Below, piece by piece: positions 1-5,766 of a stretch of 10,348 bases of DNA. Origin of the DNA: Microcaldota archaeon. GTDB taxonomy: Archaea; Micrarchaeota; Micrarchaeia; Micrarchaeales; Micrarchaeaceae. The first letter of the stretch is position 1, and each line of letters opens with the position of its first letter. The position numbers and the translations under genes were made by a program. The notes below the pieces were generated by a model. The model was not told the DNA's origin. It made no database searches and saw only the letters and a program-made list of their open reading frames with translations. The stretch covers positions 1-10,348 of the forward strand of contig JASHUQ010000035.1 of NCBI GenBank assembly GCA_030039935.1. Reading direction: 5' to 3'.

Positions 1-446
1 GAACTGACGGGGCAACCGGTGGAAGCGGCGGATCTGCGAGCGCCGGAGGAAATGGAGGTGATGGAAGCACAGACTGCTACTCGGGAACCTGCAGTATTGG
101 AGGAAACGGCGCAAGCCAGAACGGAGGAAATGGAGGAAGCTATTCATCTGGAGGCTATGTATGCTCCGGAGGGATAGGAGGCAGTGCGGGCACTGGAGGT
201 GCAGGAGGATCTCCCACATATTGTGGAGGTGGAGGAGGTGGTTATGGAAGCGGAGGGGGAGGCGCAGGATACGGAGCAGTAAACCCTGGAAGCGGAGGAA
301 GCAATGGAGGTAATGGTATGGCAGGCTCTGGAGCAGGAGGAACTGGAGACTCTACAGGAAATGGGGGTGGCACTGGAGGAGGAGGATCTGGAGGAGATGG
401 AGGGTCAGTAACATTAAGCTGGCCTGGTGCAACTTGTGCTATATGA
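1..446 (+). CDS. Glycine-rich protein, C-terminal part (5' end outside window)
   Basis: The open frame begins at base 3 and runs 147 codons to a TGA at 444-446; the start lies outside the window. About 66 of the 147 residues are glycine, spaced as GG, GGxGG and longer runs with Ser, Ala, Asn and Thr between. There are five cysteines (residues 25, 30, 54, 74 and 145 of the visible part), so disulphides are possible if the protein is exported. The last residues turn hydrophobic (SVTLSWPGATCAI), as if capping the repeat. No recognisable domain is visible. Known low-complexity proteins of this type are often surface, fibre or adhesin segments with polyglycine-II-like packing, but that role is inference here. 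The gene converges on the leftward DUF2283 gene, and its stop lies 7 bp from a tRNA-Ala 3'-end copy. GGA codons dominate, making the coding strand very purine-rich. Confidence 0.75.
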   Translation, partial: TDGATGGSGGSASAGGNGGDGSTDCYSGTCSIGGNGASQNGGNGGSYSSGGYVCSGGIGGSAGTGGAGGSPTYCGGGGGGYGSGGGGAGYGAVNPGSGGSNGGNGMAGSGAGGTGDSTGNGGGTGGGGSGGDGGSVTLSWPGATCAI

Positions 447-453
447 TATAAAA

Positions 454-474
454 GTGGACTCTGCGGGAATTGAA
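454..474 (-). repeat. 21-bp exact copy of the tRNA-Ala 3' end (att-like)
   Basis: Bases 454-474 match 1523-1543 exactly and in the same orientation. In tRNA terms, the minus strand carries the T-loop (TTCAATT), the 3' strand of the T-stem (CCCGC), the acceptor 3' strand (AGAGTCC), discriminator A73 and one further base. The similarity stops sharply: the 5' strand of the T-stem and everything before it are absent, so this is not a tRNA or a tRNA half. Direct repeats of a tRNA 3' end are the usual trace of tyrosine-recombinase integration into a tRNA gene. The copy lies between the gly-rich gene stop (446) and the DUF2283 stop codon, which starts at the very next base (475). Confidence 0.85.
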
Positions 475-687
475 TTACTGATTCCTTACAGTCTGCAATG
501 CTCTCATCTGCTTTATCGCAGTCTTGGGCATGCGCTTTGAAACTTCGAGTATTTCTATACTTATTATCTTCCCAGATTTTGTATAGTCTACTATCACACC
601 ATCTCCTATTTCCTCGCTTGTGTAATATTTACCTTTCTGAAACTTTATATTTGCGGCATCGGCCTCTTTATCATATGTAATCTTCAT
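475..687 (-). CDS. DUF2283 family protein, putative antitoxin
   Basis: This 70-residue protein has the DUF2283 pattern: an N-terminal YDKEADAANIKF strand (residues 5-16), an acidic turn, a glycine turn (IGDGVIVDYTKSGKI, residues 27-41) and the signature IEILEVSK (residues 44-51). It starts at ATG 687, with a GTGAT ribosome-binding site (minus strand of 691-695) three bases ahead. It begins 8 bp after the stop of the DUF4258 gene, so the two are surely co-transcribed. DUF2283 genes are often found directly next to DUF4258 genes in archaea and bacteria and are suspected antitoxin partners; that role is inferred from this pairing and not shown. The TAA stop (475-477) abuts the tRNA-Ala 3'-end copy, so the gene sits at the extreme edge of the putative cassette. 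Confidence 0.8.
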   Translation of the reverse strand: MKITYDKEADAANIKFQKGKYYTSEEIGDGVIVDYTKSGKIISIEILEVSKRMPKTAIKQMRALQTVRNQ

Positions 688-695
688 TTTATCAC

Positions 696-929
696 TTAAT
701 ATCTATCTTTCATTATGTAATACACGGTAACGACTATATAAAGATTTCCGTATTGTTCGTAGATAACGCGTAAAACTTTGCCATCGATAATTTTGTTTGC
801 TATTTTCCTTCCGAACCTTGTCGTATCTATTCTGTGAGGATTTTTAATAGCATCCTCGACCATGCTTTTGCTTAGTTTCCTTTCTAACAATTTCTCTTCT
901 GAGTGCTTAGTGTATCTAAACTCAAACAT
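696..929 (-). CDS. DUF4258 family protein, putative toxin (RelE/BrnT-like)
   Basis: From ATG 929 the protein is 77 residues. It shows the DUF4258 layout: an opening FEFRYTKHSEEKLLERKLS with His9 and Glu16-Arg17, a helix with the NPHRI turn, a central GRKIANKIIDGKVLRVIYEQ region and a closing strand IVVTVYYIMKDRY. The family has a small fold resembling RelE/BrnT RNases and is commonly paired with DUF2283, as it is here. RNase toxin activity is inferred. An in-frame TTG at 977 would add 16 residues. I prefer ATG 929 because family members begin right at this strand, because a TATA-like element at 990-997 would start transcription near 968, and because the extension would translate through a tRNA-Ala remnant (947-957). 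The gene is first of the pair, with the antitoxin candidate 8 bp downstream. Confidence 0.75.
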   Translation of the reverse strand: MFEFRYTKHSEEKLLERKLSKSMVEDAIKNPHRIDTTRFGRKIANKIIDGKVLRVIYEQYGNLYIVVTVYYIMKDRY

Positions 930-946
930 CCAACCACAAAACTTTA

Positions 947-957
947 TGGACTCTGCG
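947..957 (-). repeat. 11-bp tRNA-Ala 3'-end remnant (third copy)
   Basis: TGGACTCTGCG at 947-957 equals 1524-1534 and 455-465, in the same orientation. The match starts exactly at the discriminator base and runs through the acceptor 3' strand into three bases of the T-stem. An 11-mer at a chosen orientation is expected about 0.0002 times per kilobase by chance, so common origin is likely though not certain. It lies in the leader of the DUF4258 gene, just where a boundary between two cassettes would fall. Confidence 0.5.
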
Positions 958-989
958 ATATTATTACTTAAAGTCAATATCTCTGAACA

Positions 990-997
990 TATTAAAT
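990..997 (-). promoter_or_regulatory. TATA-like element for the DUF4258/DUF2283 pair
   Basis: The minus strand reads ATTTAATA here. An archaeal TATA box about 25 bp upstream of the start would place transcription initiation near 968, giving a leader of about 39 nt before ATG 929 and excluding the TTG at 977. It lies in the 86-bp gap between the Nudix stop (1016) and ATG 929. The surrounding DNA is AT-rich, so the call is weak. Confidence 0.3.
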
Positions 998-1015
998 GAT
1001 ATTGAATACTTAATA

Positions 1016-1495
1016 CTAAGTTGATAACGTATGAGGTTCTTTTCTTTTTAATTGCTTTTTTATGACTTTTAAACCAAGTGTTCTATCTGCAAATGCATTT
1101 GTGAAATTTTTTTCTTCTACTAATTCATTGAATGCCGCCCATCTATATTTTTTGTTTTCAATATCGAGCTTAATTCGATTGGTTTTTGAATAAAATATAA
1201 AGAACATGTTTTCCCAGAGCCTTCCATTCTTCAGTTCAAGTATTCTCATTTTTTCAGGCCTCACCAACAAAATCAGATTGGTCTTTTTTATTCCAGTCTC
1301 CTCTTCTATTTCTCTATATGCTGCATCGGCATAAGTTTCTCCTCTTTCCCTATGCCCTCCAGGAAACCACCAGATTCCAGGATTGACTATGAAAGGCAGA
1401 GATCTTCGTTTTAAAAGCAAGATCTTACCTTTATGTATGATTACTGATGTAGAGCCATCATGACTTTTAAATGGTTTTTGCATTTTAATTTTCAA
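1016..1495 (-). CDS. Nudix hydrolase
   Basis: This 159-residue protein has a complete Nudix box GX5EX7REUXEEXGU at residues 47-69 (GHRERGE ... REIEEETGI), including the REUXEE metal-binding glutamates. A first strand SVIIHKGKILLLKRR (residues 17-31) and the WWFPGGH lead-in (42-48) fit the fold. The family hydrolyses nucleoside diphosphates linked to another moiety (NTPs, sugar nucleotides, ADP-ribose, capped ends); the substrate cannot be read from the sequence. The TTG start at 1495 is supported by GTGAT five bases upstream. An ATG four codons in has no ribosome-binding site. The gene begins 28 bp past the tRNA-Ala 3' end and reads in the same direction, inside the interval bounded by tRNA 3'-end copies, so it may be an acquired cargo gene. 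Confidence 0.9.
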   Translation of the reverse strand: MKIKMQKPFKSHDGSTSVIIHKGKILLLKRRSLPFIVNPGIWWFPGGHRERGETYADAAYREIEEETGIKKTNLILLVRPEKMRILELKNGRLWENMFFIFYSKTNRIKLDIENKKYRWAAFNELVEEKNFTNAFADRTLGLKVIKKQLKRKEPHTLST

Positions 1496-1515
1496 CGAGT
1501 ATCACTATGAACTAG

Positions 1516-1521
1516 TTTAAA
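1516..1521 (-). promoter_or_regulatory. TATA-like element for the Nudix gene
   Basis: The minus strand has TTTAAA two bases beyond the tRNA-Ala 3' end. Its centre is about 24 bp upstream of TTG 1495, so the transcript would be leaderless or nearly so, although a GTGAT ribosome-binding site is also present between. If real, the promoter abuts the tRNA junction, and any gene inserted at this site would come under it. Confidence 0.35.
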
Positions 1522-1523
1522 TG

Positions 1524-1595
1524 TGGACTCTGCGGGAATTGAACCCGCAACCTTCCGCTTGCAAAGCGGACGCTCTGCCATTGAGCCAAGAGCCC
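1524..1595 (-). tRNA. tRNA-Ala (anticodon UGC)
   Basis: All 72 bases fold into a full cloverleaf. The acceptor GGGCTCT pairs with AGAGTCC and includes the G3:U70 wobble pair that is the alanine identity element, followed by discriminator A73. The D-arm is GCTC/GAGC with a GG-containing loop. The anticodon stem TCCGC/GCGGA holds loop TTTGCAA, giving anticodon TGC. The variable loop has 5 nt. The T-arm is GCGGG/CCCGC with loop TTCAATT. There is no intron, and CCA is not encoded (A73 is followed by CAT). It lies 42 bp downstream of the basic-protein gene on the same strand. Its 3' end is repeated at 454-474 and, in shorter form, at 947-957, which suggests it served as an integration target. Confidence 0.97.
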
Positions 1596-1624
1596 ATATG
1601 ATAACAGAGAATACGTGCTTATGA

Positions 1625-1632
1625 TTTTAATT
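1625..1632 (-). promoter_or_regulatory. Possible box A of tRNA-Ala
   Basis: The minus strand reads AATTAAAA some 30-37 bp upstream of the first base of the tRNA, about where an archaeal tRNA box A is expected if the transcript starts a few bases before the mature 5' end. The match is weak and the stretch is AT-rich; co-transcription with the upstream gene is equally possible. Confidence 0.25.
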
Positions 1633-1637
1633 GCTTT

Positions 1638-2012
1638 CTATCTTCTCCTTCTTTTTGGCTTCGCAGCTGTTCTCCTTTTTTGCCTGCTTTTCCTTATGTG
1701 CGTGCTTCTCTTTGCTCTTATCCTGTTCGCCCTTCTTTGCATCTTCACGCTCCTGCTCCTCTTTATCTCTGCACCCTCGCTGTATCTTGTCAGTTTCTCT
1801 ACAACCTCCATGTCTTTCTGGGCGCTCGTCCCTTTGTTGAGGTTGTCGAGCATTCCCTCTATTACAGTATCGCTTACTATCTCGCTGTCTCTTGCAGAAT
1901 TAGATAAGAGAGCGTTTTCTATGTCTCCCTTCTTGAGAACAGTGTTTATTGACTTCAGCATCTTTATTTTCTCGAGCTCGCTGGCATACTTGCCAGACTT
2001 ATTCTTCGCCAT
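1638..2012 (-). CDS. Small protein with a very basic C-terminal tail, unknown function
   Basis: I do not recognise this 124-residue protein. Residues 1-83 look mixed-charge and mostly helical, with no visible motif. Residues 84-124 contain 22 Lys/Arg out of 41 and end in KPKRRRR, a tail like those of histone H1-type or ribosome-associated proteins, so nucleic-acid binding is a reasonable guess. There are no cysteines, no signal peptide and no membrane segment. ATG 2012 is the start: a strong TATA element (2053-2060) sits at the right distance upstream, giving a short leader. It follows the aCPSF2-like gene by 89 bp and precedes tRNA-Ala on the same strand. The lysine/arginine-rich composition also creates a long leucine/serine-rich opposite-strand frame, which I regard as a shadow. 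Confidence 0.7.
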   Translation of the reverse strand: MAKNKSGKYASELEKIKMLKSINTVLKKGDIENALLSNSARDSEIVSDTVIEGMLDNLNKGTSAQKDMEVVEKLTRYSEGAEIKRSRSVKMQRRANRIRAKRSTHIRKSRQKRRTAAKPKRRRR

Positions 2013-2052
2013 CCACGCCCAACCCTATAGCTGCAACTATATGATTGGCACT

Positions 2053-2060
2053 TATTTATA
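2053..2060 (-). promoter_or_regulatory. TATA box with BRE-like element for the basic-protein gene
   Basis: The minus strand reads CGAAACCTATAAATA: a purine-rich BRE-like segment directly before the TATA box TATAAATA. Its centre lies 45 bp upstream of ATG 2012, so transcription should start near 2031 with a leader of about 18 nt. This is one of the best archaeal promoter matches in the window and indicates that this gene, and perhaps tRNA-Ala after it, is not simply read through from the operon upstream. Confidence 0.55.
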
Positions 2061-2101
2061 GGTTTCGCAATAATTCGATTAGCTGTGTGTACCTATATAC
2101 C

Positions 2102-3412
2102 TTAGATTTCATGCTCTTCCTTTATCAATGGAACCTTCGCCTCGAACTTCTTCGATGCATACTCTTTGAGATCCTTTGCCTTTGTTATTTCTCCGTGTAC
2201 TATGAAAACGTTCCTGAGCCCTTTTATGCTGCCCATTAGCCTTTCCAGCTGCGGTCTGTCTGCGTGTGCAGAAAGATGGAAAGTATCAACGTTCATCTCG
2301 ACCTTCATCTCGCTTCCATTCAGGAATATATCTCTCACTCCATCCTGGAACATCCTTCCTAGCGTTCCAACAGCCTGGTACCCTACAAGCAGCATCTTGT
2401 TTGCAGAGCTCTTGGCAAGCTTTGACATATAGAACATTACTGGACCGCCAGTCAGCATTCCGCTTGTCGTTACTATTATTGATGATTCATCATCATTCAC
2501 AATCTTGTTCCTCATGCTCTTCTTTTCCACAACAACGAAATTCGGGCTCTTGAAAGGGTCGTAATCGCTCATCAGAATCTTGCTCTGAAGCTCCTTTCTG
2601 CAGTATATCACATTATGCCTGTGTATTCTCATTACCTTGTTTATCATTCCGTCTACATATACCGGAACTTTGGGCAGCACTCCTGAGTTTATGTAATCGT
2701 CAAGAAGGAAAAGCACCTCTTGTGCCCTTCCAACAGCGAAGCTCGGCACTATCACCTTTCCGCCTATCTGTACCGTATCTTTTATGCTCTTAAGCATGTT
2801 CTGCGAGGTGTGCTTCTCGTTTGGGAAAACATCGGTCTTTAGCCCGTATGTTGACTCTGTAATCAGCGTGTCGGCCCTTACGCTCCTTATGTCTGCCCCG
2901 TCGAGCAGCCTTGTCCTGTTCAGGCTTATATCTCCAGTATACGCTATCCTGTTCTTCCCGTCGCTTATCTCTATAAGAGCACTTCCAAGTATATGCCCGG
3001 CTGGAATAAACTTTATTGAAAGGTCCCTTAGCCTGAATTCCTTGTGGTATTCGACAATCTTTGCATGCTTTGACATCTCTTCCAGTCCTTTCTTTGTGAC
3101 ATCTACAGGATTTGATATCCTTATGTAGTCGCTTATCATCACGTTTCCTATCTCTATTGTAGGCTTTGTTGCAAAGAAATTTCCCTTATATCCAGAGGAA
3201 TACAAATGCGGGAGGAATCCGTTGTGGTCTATGTGGGCATGGCTTATGAATATTCCATCCAATGATTTTACTATATCGTCATCCAATTTTGGAAACTCTA
3301 TTTTCTGACCTAGCTTTACTCCAGAATCCAGAAGAACATTTGTGTTCTTTGTGCTTACCATGATGCAGCTTCTGCCCACTTCTCCCGCCGCTCCAAAAAA
3401 AGAAATTTTCAT
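2102..3412 (-). CDS. Beta-CASP metallo-beta-lactamase RNase, aCPSF2-like
   Basis: This 436-residue protein has the complete catalytic set: metallo-beta-lactamase motif 2 HAHIDH (residues 58-63), His140 (GHILGSAL), Asp161 (YTGDIS), and beta-CASP motifs A (TESTYG, Glu186), B (SAHAD, His383) and C (VHGE, His406). The metals and the DxH arrangement predict a two-zinc RNA endo/exonuclease. The N-terminus starts directly with the lactamase strand KISFFGAAGEVGRS, so the KH domains of the aCPSF1/FttA termination factor are absent. Length and architecture fit the shorter aCPSF2 group of archaeal RNA processing and decay enzymes. It lies 27 bp downstream of the coiled-coil gene on the same strand and is probably co-transcribed with it. 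All key residues are present, so the enzyme should be active. Confidence 0.93.
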   Translation of the reverse strand: MKISFFGAAGEVGRSCIMVSTKNTNVLLDSGVKLGQKIEFPKLDDDIVKSLDGIFISHAHIDHNGFLPHLYSSGYKGNFFATKPTIEIGNVMISDYIRISNPVDVTKKGLEEMSKHAKIVEYHKEFRLRDLSIKFIPAGHILGSALIEISDGKNRIAYTGDISLNRTRLLDGADIRSVRADTLITESTYGLKTDVFPNEKHTSQNMLKSIKDTVQIGGKVIVPSFAVGRAQEVLFLLDDYINSGVLPKVPVYVDGMINKVMRIHRHNVIYCRKELQSKILMSDYDPFKSPNFVVVEKKSMRNKIVNDDESSIIVTTSGMLTGGPVMFYMSKLAKSSANKMLLVGYQAVGTLGRMFQDGVRDIFLNGSEMKVEMNVDTFHLSAHADRPQLERLMGSIKGLRNVFIVHGEITKAKDLKEYASKKFEAKVPLIKEEHEI

Positions 3413-3439
3413 TATAACACTATATTTGCCTTTTGCTTA

Positions 3440-4108
3440 TCACTTTGCATCGTTTTCTGAGTCAGCTTTCTTGCTCTCCTTTTTCTTTATTACCACTATG
3501 TCTTCAAGATTAATGTCCTGCTGCGGTCTTTGGTGTATCTCCTTTTTCCTTTTTCTTTCCTCCTGGCTTTTTGGCTTGTACCTGGATATGCCAAGCAATT
3601 TCTTTACATTGGAATACAGCTCATCCAGCTTCGCATCTATATCAGTTATAGAAGCGGCTATCTTCTTTAGCTCATCGCTGCATTTCTCTATGTCATTGCT
3701 TACCAATCCCTTTTTCCTTTCCAGCCTTGAAAGCTTGAGCGCGTCCTCAAGCTTCACGTTTATCTCGTTTATCTGCCTTACTATCATCTTCTCTTGCTGG
3801 AGGTTCAGCGACCCAGTGGATATCTTGAAGTCAAGCGCCTGCCTCATTTTCTTGAGCTTTCCTATGTTCTCCTTCCTTGGCTTGCTCTTCTCCATATCAA
3901 AGAGCTTTGATATCGCCTCCTGCTCCGCCATCTTGTAAGAGAGCTTGTGCTGAAGATCTCTCATCCTCGACATGGTGCCGCTTCTCTGCTTCTTCACCTC
4001 CTCTATCTCTTTCCTTATCTGCTGGACCTTTGGGTCTGCAGACTCTTTTATCATGCTGCTTAGAGTTGGTGCAGCTGCACTATGCACTTGCACCGCATTG
4101 CCGTTCAT
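3440..4108 (-). CDS. COG1340-like coiled-coil protein
   Basis: This 222-residue protein is almost wholly charged and helical, predicting long coiled coils at about residues 26-72, 80-126 and 136-173. Residues 84-124 (KLKKMRQALDFKISTGSL followed by an EKMIVRQINEINVKLE segment) match the hallmark of archaeal COG1340 proteins, a helix-turn-helix around (K/R)(I/L)xTxxL. The C-terminus is a charged, probably disordered tail with VVIKKK. There are no catalytic residues, signal peptide or membrane segment. COG1340 proteins are widespread in archaea with no established role, and some are mislabelled as phosphatases. ATG 4108 is the only good start; a GGAG lies rather far upstream (15 nt). The gene sits 62 bp after the glycosyltransferase and 27 bp before the RNase, so a link with RNA metabolism is possible but unproven. 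Confidence 0.75.
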   Translation of the reverse strand: MNGNAVQVHSAAAPTLSSMIKESADPKVQQIRKEIEEVKKQRSGTMSRMRDLQHKLSYKMAEQEAISKLFDMEKSKPRKENIGKLKKMRQALDFKISTGSLNLQQEKMIVRQINEINVKLEDALKLSRLERKKGLVSNDIEKCSDELKKIAASITDIDAKLDELYSNVKKLLGISRYKPKSQEERKRKKEIHQRPQQDINLEDIVVIKKKESKKADSENDAK

Positions 4109-4170
4109 GCTAGTCTGTGATTGCTCCTTATTCTCATTGTTCAGCGAATCGCCTTAATAATAAATAAATT

Positions 4171-5343
4171 TTAGCTAGAAGTATAGCCCGTTATGATTTG
4201 TTTATAAACATCAAGCAAAATATCAGTTGTATTCTTTAATGAATATTTGTTTATGCTGTTTTCAATTCCATTATATGAAGAGATATTATTTATAACCCTT
4301 TCTATCTTTTTGGCACAGGAGTTACTATCCCCAGGCCTGAACTTCTCACCGTTTTTCCCGTTTTTAATTATATCTTTTATCGCAAGGTAGTCGGCGCCAA
4401 CGACCGGTTTCCCCGACGCCATTGCTTCGAGGAGGACAACCCCCTGCGTTTCGAATGTGGAAGCTGTGCAAAACAGGTCCGATGCAGCGTAATATTTAGG
4501 AAGATCGGAACTGTCGACAAACCCTGTGAAATAAACCTTTTCCCTTATACCATATTTTGCAGCAAGCTGCTGGTATTTATGAAGCGAAGGGCCGGTTCCG
4601 GCAAAAACAAATTTTATATTTTCATCTTTAAGCATCCTTGCAGCCTTTAATATCACGTCTATACTCTTCTCATCGCTCATTCTTCCAACATAGAGGACTA
4701 TTCTTTCGTTTTTGTTTTTTGCTATACCCCTTCTTATCGCTCTTCCATCCACATTTGGGTTGAACCTCTTGGTATCAACGCTGTTTGGCACAACCACTGT
4801 GTTGTTTATCCTATGCCTATTAAGTATATTCTTGGTTACTTCGCTCGGGGCTATCACCTTGTTGCATTTGTTGTAGAAGAATCTCGCGTATGGCCAAGCC
4901 GATCTTATCATCATTCTTCTCCATATTTCGCTGTCTGTTCCGTATGCGTTGAGCACTTTTTTATTGGTGAAAAACGTGTGGAACGTCCCTGCAATCGGGA
5001 TCCTGTTGGATTTTGCCATGAGAAGCGCAGAGATTCCCATCATAAATGGCGTATGCGCATGTATTAAATCTGGTTTTATCTCTGTGAGCTTTACAGAGGT
5101 AAGAAGCGGAAAAAGCGCAAGCCTGTATTGCGGATATTTCTTGAACTTTACACCGTGCACGGCAAATACGTTCTTTCCGAGGTTTGAGACAAGCTTTGTC
5201 CTGCTCTCTCCACTAGTAAACACATATACCTCATGCCCTCTCCTTTCCAGCTCCTCCTTGCTGTTTATTATTGATGTTACAACACCATCAACTGCTGGAA
5301 GATATGTATCGGTATAAAAAGCAATCCTAAGCGTTTCTGTCAT
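4171..5343 (-). CDS. GT4-family glycosyltransferase
   Basis: This 390-residue protein has the GT-B fold. The N-terminal acceptor domain begins IAFYTDTYLPAVDGVVTSI (residues 7-25, glycine loop) and contains HAHTPF (95-100) and GTFHT (119-123). The C-terminal donor domain contains YVGRMSDEKSID (218-229), FAGTGP (247-252) and the EX7E motif FETQGVVLLEAMASGKPVV, with Glu298 and Glu306. This is the pattern of retaining, nucleotide-sugar-dependent GT4 enzymes such as those glycosylating lipids or glycans at the membrane; the N-terminus resembles diacylglycerol or PIM-type transferases, but the substrate is not determined. There are no transmembrane segments. ATG 5343 lies 18 bp after the uL15 stop on the same strand, so the gene appears to sit in the ribosomal-protein transcript, an odd place where secY would normally follow. 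Confidence 0.92.
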   Translation of the reverse strand: MTETLRIAFYTDTYLPAVDGVVTSIINSKEELERRGHEVYVFTSGESRTKLVSNLGKNVFAVHGVKFKKYPQYRLALFPLLTSVKLTEIKPDLIHAHTPFMMGISALLMAKSNRIPIAGTFHTFFTNKKVLNAYGTDSEIWRRMMIRSAWPYARFFYNKCNKVIAPSEVTKNILNRHRINNTVVVPNSVDTKRFNPNVDGRAIRRGIAKNKNERIVLYVGRMSDEKSIDVILKAARMLKDENIKFVFAGTGPSLHKYQQLAAKYGIREKVYFTGFVDSSDLPKYYAASDLFCTASTFETQGVVLLEAMASGKPVVGADYLAIKDIIKNGKNGEKFRPGDSNSCAKKIERVINNISSYNGIENSINKYSLKNTTDILLDVYKQIITGYTSS

Positions 5344-5361
5344 ACTATAAAACCTAATGGC

Positions 5362-5766
5362 CTACTTTATCACTATTGCCTCTCCTCCTGCACTCTTTAT
5401 CTTTTCTATAGCATTCTTAGAGAACTTGTTAGCCTTTATTATTATTGGCCTCGAGAGCTCGCCGTTGCTCAAGACTTTGTAATTGCTCAGCTCTATTGTT
5501 GGTTTTTCCCCAGAATGCCCTTTTGTCATTGTGTCTATTTGCCTAAGGCTTATCTCATCCAGCCTTTTCCTGTTCCATGGAACGAATCCGTGCCTTTTCA
5601 TGCGTTCCCTTTCCTTTGTGACCATTCTTGTGAACTTGTGCTTCCTCGCTCCGGCCCTTCCAACGCCTCCTCTTCCTCCTGCTCCCCTTGCATTCTTTAT
5701 GTTTCCTACTCCCCATCTCCTTGTTCCTAGGTATTTCCTTGAACGTTTCTCTTTCCTGAACACCAT
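5362..5766 (-). CDS. rpl15: 50S ribosomal protein uL15 (L15)
   Basis: This 134-residue protein is an archaeal uL15. It opens with a basic, glycine-rich extension (residues 1-45, KYLGTRRWGVGNIKNARGAGG then RGGVGRAG), which in the family threads into 23S rRNA, and has a compact C-terminal domain ending SAGGEAIVIK. The central FVPWNRKRLDEISLRQID segment fits the hinge before the globular domain. The start ATG 5766-5764 overlaps the uL30 stop by one base (TAATG), so translation is coupled to uL30. In most archaea secY follows this gene; here a glycosyltransferase does. Confidence 0.95.
   Translation of the reverse strand: MVFRKEKRSRKYLGTRRWGVGNIKNARGAGGRGGVGRAGARKHKFTRMVTKERERMKRHGFVPWNRKRLDEISLRQIDTMTKGHSGEKPTIELSNYKVLSNGELSRPIIIKANKFSKNAIEKIKSAGGEAIVIK

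Larger units (their letters stand above)
454..1595 (-). mobile_element. Putative tRNA-Ala-associated integrated region, two small cassettes
   Basis: This region is bounded on one side by the intact tRNA-Ala gene (1524-1595) and on the other by a 21-bp exact direct repeat of its 3' end (454-474). A further 11-bp copy (947-957) splits the interval into a Nudix cassette of about 570 bp and a DUF4258/DUF2283 cassette of about 490 bp. All three genes read in the tRNA direction. No integrase, transposase or terminal inverted repeat is visible, so if these are inserts they are degraded or were mobilised in trans. The repeats are seen directly; calling the region a mobile element is inference. Confidence 0.45.

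Noticed and set aside
1..446. CRISPR-like or tandem DNA repeat from the GGAGGA periodicity
   Set aside because: The repeats are short, irregular and in phase with glycine codons of one open frame, with no constant repeat unit or spacers.
454..474. 3' half of a split tRNA, as known in some nanoarchaea
   Set aside because: Only the T-loop and the 3' strands are present. The bases where the T-stem 5' strand should be (CAGTAA region) do not pair, and no anticodon arm or matching 5' half is visible.
454..1523. Integrase, transposase or terminal inverted repeats within the tRNA-flanked region
   Set aside because: I looked for a recombinase-sized ORF and for inverted ends. The only ORFs with family support are the Nudix, DUF4258 and DUF2283 genes.
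1615..2061. Long leucine-rich plus-strand frame resembling a membrane protein
   Set aside because: It is the opposite-strand shadow of the Lys/Arg-rich basic-protein gene, has no ribosome-binding site, and overlaps a gene with a good promoter.
3342..3938. Serine/phenylalanine-rich 198-codon plus-strand frame
   Set aside because: It lies opposite the coiled-coil gene and the start of the RNase gene. Its composition is what complementing Lys/Glu-rich codons produces, with no domain or start signal.
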